From JBBTVO01 sp038063195 (lineage in GTDB: Bacteria > Patescibacteriota > Microgenomatia > Levybacterales > UBA12049): a stretch of 7,495 nt of DNA. The notes below the pieces were generated by a model that had not been told where the DNA came from, searched no databases, and worked only from the letters and a program-made list of their open reading frames with translations. The DNA is taken from positions 1 to 7,495 of the forward strand of contig JBBTVO010000038.1 of the NCBI GenBank assembly GCA_038063195.1. Reading direction: 5' to 3'. The position numbers and the translations under genes were made by a program. This document shows positions 4,751 to 7,495 of the stretch, one piece after another. The first letter of the stretch is position 1. Every line of letters begins with the position of its first letter.

Positions 4751-5017
4751 ATGAAATTTTATTATGTTTACATACTTTTCAATAAAACAAAGAACTTTAT
4801 TTATATTGGCTTTTCTGAAGATTTAAAGAATAGGATAAAAACGCACAACAAAGGAGAGAATAAATCAACTAAGCCATATATTCCGCTTGAATTAATTCAT
4901 TACGAAGCGTATGTAAATATTAAAGATGCAAAACGAAGAGAACTTTATCTAAAATCAAACAAAGGAAAAACGACTTTAATAACAATGTTAAAAGAGTATT
5001 TTTCAGAAAATAAATAA
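4751..5017 (+). CDS. Short stand-alone GIY-YIG endonuclease-domain protein (second, divergent copy)
   Basis: This 88-residue single-domain GIY-YIG protein carries Y7 in V-Y-I (GIY position), Y18-I-G20 (YIG), R28, H32 and E64 in K-R-R-E-L-Y-L-K-S, followed by a G-K motif (72-73). These are the expected catalytic Tyr/Tyr/Arg/Glu positions. It belongs to a different branch from the first copy: it ends with R-R-E-x-Y-L-K-S-x-K-G-K, while the first has K-R-E-Q-Q-I-K-K-Y-R-H-G. It is therefore not a simple tandem duplicate. ATG at 4751 is preferred to an in-frame TTG at 4736 because the domain starts at K-F-Y-Y-V-Y. A weak TATAGA/TAGAAT sits about 14-20 bases upstream. A role in repair or in mobility of nearby repeats is possible, but nothing in the sequence fixes the substrate. 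Confidence 0.85.
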   Translation: MKFYYVYILFNKTKNFIYIGFSEDLKNRIKTHNKGENKSTKPYIPLELIHYEAYVNIKDAKRRELYLKSNKGKTTLITMLKEYFSENK

Positions 5018-5019
5018 AG

Positions 5020-5076
5020 GCCAAGACGGGCAACCCCCTACTGACAGGGGTTTCTAATTGGCTTGAGGGGGCTTGC
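5020..5076 (+). other. Structured intergenic sequence with two alternative stems, possible terminator
   Basis: One fold pairs AACCCC (5032-5037) with GGGGTT (5047-5052) and, outside it, GCCAA (5020-5024) with TTGGC (5058-5062). A competing fold pairs GCAACCCCC (5030-5038) with GGGGG-c-TTGC (5067-5076), nine pairs with one bulge. The folds are mutually exclusive because they share the C-run. It may end the GIY-YIG transcript, although no long T-run follows either stem. Confidence 0.4.
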
Positions 5077-5086
5077 TAAGTATCAT
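5058..5086 (+). promoter_or_regulatory. Probable promoter of the HEPN-like gene pair
   Basis: TTGGCT (5058-5063), a 17-base spacer and TATCAT (5081-5086) match sigma70 boxes at four and five of six positions. The chosen ATG at 5094 is seven bases after the -10 box, again giving a leaderless arrangement. This supports ATG 5094 over the upstream in-frame TTG at 5073. Confidence 0.45.
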
Positions 5087-5093
5087 TTTGAAT

Positions 5094-5804
5094 ATGAAAT
5101 ATATTTTTACAGGAAAAGTTTATCCAGAAAGAGCCACTATAACATTGCCTGAAATCAAAGCAGAATTAGGAGCAGACGACATAGATCTTAAAGGGATTAT
5201 AAAAGCATCTGTAATTGTTTCTCAAGTTAATGTTGAATTAGATACAGATAATATATATTCAGTAACAGATCTTAAAAATACAGTAGAAACTTTTGTTCAT
5301 ACAATGGTGGACACATACGGTTACTTAAAAGGCTATTCTTATCATGTAGAAATATCTTCTGTATATATTCCTGACACTGGATATACTGAAGTTTTTGGAA
5401 TTGATGTAATTAAAATCACTCAAGATAAAGTAAACAGACCATTAAATTACGAAGATACTCTTCAGCTTGCTTTAAAAACTCCAGAATTATATATGGTATT
5501 AAAAGATTTGAGGGATGCAATCAAGCGACCTCTTGATACTTTCTTTCATTGTAGGCGTGCGACTGAAACTATAGCAAAGCATTTTACCAAATCTGGAAAT
5601 AAAGCTAAGGGGTGGGTAGATACTATACGGATTTTGAAGCTTAATGAAGATGAGATTAACGAAATCAAAACATCTGGCGGCAATCAACGTCATGGAGAAT
5701 ATGGATCCGTAGCAGGAGAAAACCGCGTTGATATTATGATGAAGGCATGGAAAGTTGTTGATAAATTTGCTGAATATCTAAAATCTCAGGAGCTCAAAAA
5801 ATAA
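5094..5804 (+). CDS. Uncharacterised protein with a possible HEPN-like C-terminal domain
   Basis: I do not recognise this 236-residue protein by name. Residues 1-110 look alpha/beta and contain no catalytic motif I can identify. Residues 120-235 are predicted helical. They have the layout F-F-H-C-R-R-A-T-E-T-I-A (150-161), then W174 and a short helix, then G195-G-N-Q-R199-H200-G201-E-Y, then a final helix with W219. An Asn/Arg...His-Gly motif between helices in an all-helical C-terminal domain resembles HEPN and Abi-type RNase or RNA-binding domains. The spacing here (N-Q-R-H-G) is tighter than the classical R-x4-6-H, so this is only a resemblance. It is followed after two bases by a 70-residue gene, which suggests a two-gene operon of the toxin-antitoxin or defence kind (inference). 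Confidence 0.55.
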   Translation: MKYIFTGKVYPERATITLPEIKAELGADDIDLKGIIKASVIVSQVNVELDTDNIYSVTDLKNTVETFVHTMVDTYGYLKGYSYHVEISSVYIPDTGYTEVFGIDVIKITQDKVNRPLNYEDTLQLALKTPELYMVLKDLRDAIKRPLDTFFHCRRATETIAKHFTKSGNKAKGWVDTIRILKLNEDEINEIKTSGGNQRHGEYGSVAGENRVDIMMKAWKVVDKFAEYLKSQELKK

Positions 5805-5806
5805 CT

Positions 5807-6019
5807 ATGCACACAGTCGTTAAAACAAAGTTCATTAAGAAATATTGGTTCAATATTGTTCAAACTGAAAAAGGATTTTATGTTTTTAACACTCAAAGAA
5901 AAAAGAAACAGTCTGAAAGAGATGGAGTAGGTTATATAGTTCCTGAATCTGAGTGCGATACTCTAGATGAAGCTGTTAATTTTTTGGAGGAGTATGAAAA
6001 AGGTGGTTACACTGTCTGA
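5807..6019 (+). CDS. Small hypothetical protein (70 aa) coupled to the HEPN-like gene
   Basis: Start ATG 5807 lies two bases after the preceding stop. An AGGAG at 5788-5792 precedes it by 14 bases, the only Shine-Dalgarno-like motif of this kind I noted and somewhat too far away. The N-terminal half is basic and aromatic (K-K-Y-W-F-N-I-V, then G-F-Y-V-F-N). The C-terminal half is acidic and helical (T52-L-D-E-A-V-N-F-L-E-E-Y). There is no signal peptide and no membrane segment. The pattern resembles small single-domain partner proteins, but no family is recognised. The tight spacing implies co-translation with the upstream gene. Confidence 0.65.
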   Translation: MHTVVKTKFIKKYWFNIVQTEKGFYVFNTQRKKKQSERDGVGYIVPESECDTLDEAVNFLEEYEKGGYTV

Positions 6020-6094
6020 TTAATCACTAACACTAGAGTTATAAGGACTGAAAGGGCCCAGACCGTACGCTCAGCTACGATTGTTCACGTGACA

Positions 6095-6103
6095 CCCCCC
6101 CCC
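6095..6103 (+). repeat. C9 homopolymer tract upstream of the Nudix promoter
   Basis: Nine consecutive C bases end 26 bases before the -10 box of the Nudix gene, at about -39 to -47 from the predicted start. In an AT-rich genome this stands out. It could vary in length by slippage or be a base-calling artefact. An inverted repeat, CTAAC/GTTAG (6105-6109/6116-6120), lies between it and the -10 box. Confidence 0.6.
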
Positions 6104-6126
6104 ACTAACTACAATGTTAGAACTTT

Positions 6127-6135
6127 TGGTATACT
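6127..6135 (+). promoter_or_regulatory. Extended -10 promoter of the Nudix gene
   Basis: TG-G-TATACT (6127-6135) is a strong extended -10 box that ends six bases before the GTG start at 6142. No good -35 box is visible. The position fits a transcript beginning on the GTG itself. Confidence 0.55.
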
Positions 6136-6141
6136 TCAAGC

Positions 6142-6606
6142 GTGCCACATATTCACGATAAAATTGATTTTACCGTAGAAGTATTTATTGTTTTCAGAAA
6201 TAAAGTATTACTGCGTAAGCATGATAAATTAAAGATATGGTTAAGTGTAGGAGGTCATATTGAGCTTAATGAAGATCCAAACGAGGCAGCGATACGTGAG
6301 GCAAAAGAAGAAGTTGGCTTAGACGTTAAATTAGACGATAGTTTAATGGAATTTAGACAAGAAAATGAAACAAAGGAACTAATTCCCCCATACTTTCTCA
6401 ATAGGCATAAAATTTCTGGTAACCATGAGCATATCACGTTAGTATACTTTGCTACTTCCAACACAGATAAAATTTCAGAAACCATTGAGAATGAAAAAAG
6501 TGAGGATTGTGGATGGTTTGCCAAGGAAGAAATTATTGCAAACAAGGAATTAGCGTCAAATATAAGGTTTTACGCATTAAAAGCGCTTGAGAAATTATCC
6601 CCGTAA
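6142..6606 (+). CDS. Nudix hydrolase
   Basis: This 154-residue Nudix-fold pyrophosphohydrolase would cleave a nucleoside diphosphate linked to another moiety, with Mg2+ or Mn2+. The complete Nudix box is present at residues 38-60: G38, five residues, E44, seven residues, R52-E53-A-K-E56-E57-V-G59-L. The catalytic glutamates E53, E56 and E57 are intact. The N-terminus shows the usual beta strands (F10-T-V-E-V-F-I-V) before W33-L-S-V-G-G. The length is typical for a single-domain member. The start is GTG at 6142, chosen because the extended -10 box is six bases upstream and the fold begins about ten residues later. The exact substrate (oxidised NTP, ADP-ribose, dinucleotide or other) cannot be read from the sequence. 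It stands alone between the HEPN-like pair and the toxin-antitoxin pair. Confidence 0.93.
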   Translation: MPHIHDKIDFTVEVFIVFRNKVLLRKHDKLKIWLSVGGHIELNEDPNEAAIREAKEEVGLDVKLDDSLMEFRQENETKELIPPYFLNRHKISGNHEHITLVYFATSNTDKISETIENEKSEDCGWFAKEEIIANKELASNIRFYALKALEKLSP

Positions 6607-6672
6607 GAAGTTCCCACATGGTTAACCAGTGCCAGCTACGGATTTAGGCTCGACCTAGCTTTGGAATAATGC

Positions 6673-6701
6673 TTGACAATTTAAACCACATTGTGTATAC
6701 T
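6673..6701 (+). promoter_or_regulatory. Strong sigma70 promoter of the RelBE-type operon
   Basis: TTGACA (6673-6678), a 17-base spacer and TATACT (6696-6701) match the consensus at 6/6 and 5/6. The ATG at 6710 is eight bases after the -10 box, so transcription should begin at or within two bases of the start codon. Confidence 0.8.
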
Positions 6702-6717
6702 TTTTGTATATGAATGT
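6688..6717. promoter_or_regulatory. Probable autoregulatory operator of the toxin-antitoxin operon
   Basis: TATAC-TTTTT-GTATA (6696-6710) is a perfect inverted repeat. It is flanked by ACATT (6688-6692) and AATGT (6713-6717), also complementary but offset by one base. The palindrome covers the -10 box and the start codon. This is where the ribbon-helix-helix antitoxin of such operons usually binds to repress its own transcription. The assignment rests on position and symmetry. Confidence 0.6.
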
Positions 6718-6982
6718 AACATCCATACATGTAAAGATCGAATCGGATATTAAAGACCAGGCTCAAAAAACGGCAGAAGAGCTAGGGCTTTCTTTGAGTG
6801 CTGTTATGAAGGCATTACTGAAACAGTTCATTCGAACACAACGCTTGTCGGTTGGCGTAGGCGAAGAACCCTCAGCATATATGATTGAAACATTGAAGAA
6901 ATCAGACAAAGAATATAAAGACGGTAATACTTCTCCAAGTTTTGCTAACGTGAAAGACTCTTTTAAGTGGTTGGATGAGTAA
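6710..6982 (+). CDS. RelB/DinJ-family antitoxin
   Basis: This 90-residue antitoxin comes directly before its toxin. Residues 3-45 form a ribbon-helix-helix DNA-binding unit: a beta strand (T4-S-I-H-V-K-I), a helix (D13-I-K-D-Q-A-Q-K-T-A-E-E-L), the turn G26-L-S-L-S, then a second helix (A31-V-M-K-A-L-L-K-Q-F). The G-L-S-x-S-x-x-x-x-x-L-L pattern is typical of RelB/DinJ proteins. The acidic C-terminus (residues 50-90, ending F-K-W-L-D-E) should wrap and neutralise the toxin. The start is set at ATG 6710 rather than TTG 6704, because TTG would overlap the region between -10 box and transcription start. Autorepression through the palindrome over the promoter is expected. Family call is strong. 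Confidence 0.9.
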   Translation: MNVTSIHVKIESDIKDQAQKTAEELGLSLSAVMKALLKQFIRTQRLSVGVGEEPSAYMIETLKKSDKEYKDGNTSPSFANVKDSFKWLDE

Positions 6983-6988
6983 AAAGGT

Positions 6989-7261
6989 ATGAACATCAAG
7001 TATTCAACTACCTTCAAGAAACAATATAAAAAAGCACCAAGAAAGATACAAGAAAAGGTAAGAGAAAGAATTAGTCTATTTGTTCAAAATCCTACGAATC
7101 AACCATTGAATAACCATGTGCTCGCAGGAAAATTCCAAGGATACCGTAGTATAAACATCACAGGAAATTGGAGGGCAATATATTCAGTACAAATAAATCT
7201 TAACTCCGAACGGGAATATTATTTTGAATTGGTCGGTACGCATAGTCAATTATATGGATAA
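6989..7261 (+). CDS. RelE/YafQ-family mRNA interferase toxin
   Basis: This 90-residue toxin of the RelE superfamily should cut mRNA in the ribosomal A site when released from its antitoxin. It shows the family layout: an N-terminal Y5-S-T-x-F-K-K-x-Y-K-K-A strand and basic helix, P35, H43, G47-K-F-Q-G-Y-R53, N60-W-R-A-I-Y65, and a C-terminal V82-G-T-H85-S-Q-L-Y. The G-K-x-x-G-Y-R and G-T/S-H-S-x-L/F endings are characteristic of the YafQ branch. There the conserved histidines act in catalysis, and H43 and H85 are the visible candidates. Length is normal and nothing appears broken. It starts six bases after the antitoxin stop with only A-rich sequence and no proper Shine-Dalgarno, so it is probably translated by coupling. 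That would keep toxin output below antitoxin. Confidence 0.92.
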   Translation: MNIKYSTTFKKQYKKAPRKIQEKVRERISLFVQNPTNQPLNNHVLAGKFQGYRSINITGNWRAIYSVQINLNSEREYYFELVGTHSQLYG

Positions 7262-7328
7262 GGCTATTACGATACCGGATCGGAAGTTACACAATGTGTT
7301 GAATATGGAGGGGGACAGGCAGAGTAAG

Positions 7329-7495
7329 CTACTGAATGCTGCGAAGATACTGGAGAAAATTTCCAGGTGTTAATGTGAGCATGCCTAAATCCTTTTTTAT
7401 TTTATCAATCTTAAAATCTTTAACGTTATAGGTAATTAAGAAATCTGCTTTTGCCGCTTTGGCGCCTGCTAGTATATGCGCATCATTTGCATCCA
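7329..7495 (-). CDS. PIN-domain (PIN_3/VapC-like) ribonuclease, C-terminal part only
   Basis: Fifty-four codons plus a TAG stop (7331-7329) are visible; the start lies beyond the right edge. The sequence begins D-A-N-D-A-H-I-L-A-G-A, then A-D-F-L-I-T-Y-N-V-K-D-F, and ends with P-G-N-F-L-Q-Y-L. This is the C-terminal half of a PIN domain: the first acidic residues and the T-x-N-x-x-D-F motif are conserved metal-site or structural positions. The final x-P-x-x-F-L is typical of the PIN_3 group of putative toxin components. Such proteins are Mg2+-dependent RNases, often toxins of VapBC-like pairs. Any antitoxin would lie outside the window. It converges with the RelE-type toxin gene over 67 bases without a clear terminator. 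A short palindrome, ACACA-A-TGTGT (7289-7299), lies in that gap. Confidence 0.85.
   Translation of the reverse strand, partial: DANDAHILAGAKAAKADFLITYNVKDFKIDKIKKDLGMLTLTPGNFLQYLRSIQ

Noticed and set aside
6073..6644. Short repeat CAGCTACG(G)ATT on both sides of the Nudix gene
   Set aside because: Only eight bases are identical without a gap, which is common by chance. No inverted repeats or target duplication accompany it.
1..7495. CRISPR array or alternative genetic code
   Set aside because: No regularly spaced direct repeats are present. TGA ends a gene normally and no reading frame needs stop-codon reassignment.

Overview
The window looks like a chromosomal segment of a small-genome, AT-rich bacterium. 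The best guess is a Patescibacteria/CPR lineage of the Microgenomates type, but no marker gene (rRNA, ribosomal protein) is present to prove it. The hints are two very short stand-alone GIY-YIG nucleases, a membrane-anchored protein with a Pro/Thr/Ser 'SASPTP...TPTPT' linker, a DUF475 membrane protein, and start codons that repeatedly sit 6-8 bases after a -10 box with no Shine-Dalgarno. TGA serves as a normal stop (end of the 70-residue gene at 6019), so the code appears standard.

Left half (1-4028), housekeeping and envelope genes. A 3'-truncated D,D-carboxypeptidase on the minus strand diverges from a DoxX/DUF417-like membrane protein, which is followed by a DUF475/TerC-like membrane protein. 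A membrane-anchored beta-rich hypothetical protein on the minus strand converges on DUF475 and diverges from a soluble family 2 glycosyltransferase.

Centre (about 4070-4720), a GC-rich composite built around tRNA-Gln(TTG). An intact tRNA-Gln lies just after a GIY-YIG ORF. Both are enclosed by a perfect 12-bp inverted repeat, extending imperfectly to about 45 bp. Outside that repeat lie a 5' fragment and a 3' fragment of a second tRNA-Gln. Further inverted repeats (ACCTTGC, GGTATC) nest outward. This reads as a small mobile unit that split one tRNA-Gln and carries a complete copy. It is the most unusual part of the window.

Right part (4751-7495), accessory genes. These are a second, different GIY-YIG protein, a 236-residue protein with a possible HEPN-like C-terminus coupled to a 70-residue protein, a Nudix hydrolase, a complete RelB/RelE-type toxin-antitoxin pair with its promoter and probable operator, and the C-terminal end of a PIN-domain protein on the minus strand. 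The mix of nucleases and toxin-like proteins next to a broken tRNA gene suggests an integration-prone region. No integrase, transposase or CRISPR array is visible.

No gap of more than 300 bases is unexplained. The largest non-protein stretch, 4446-4750, holds the tRNA, its fragments and hairpins.
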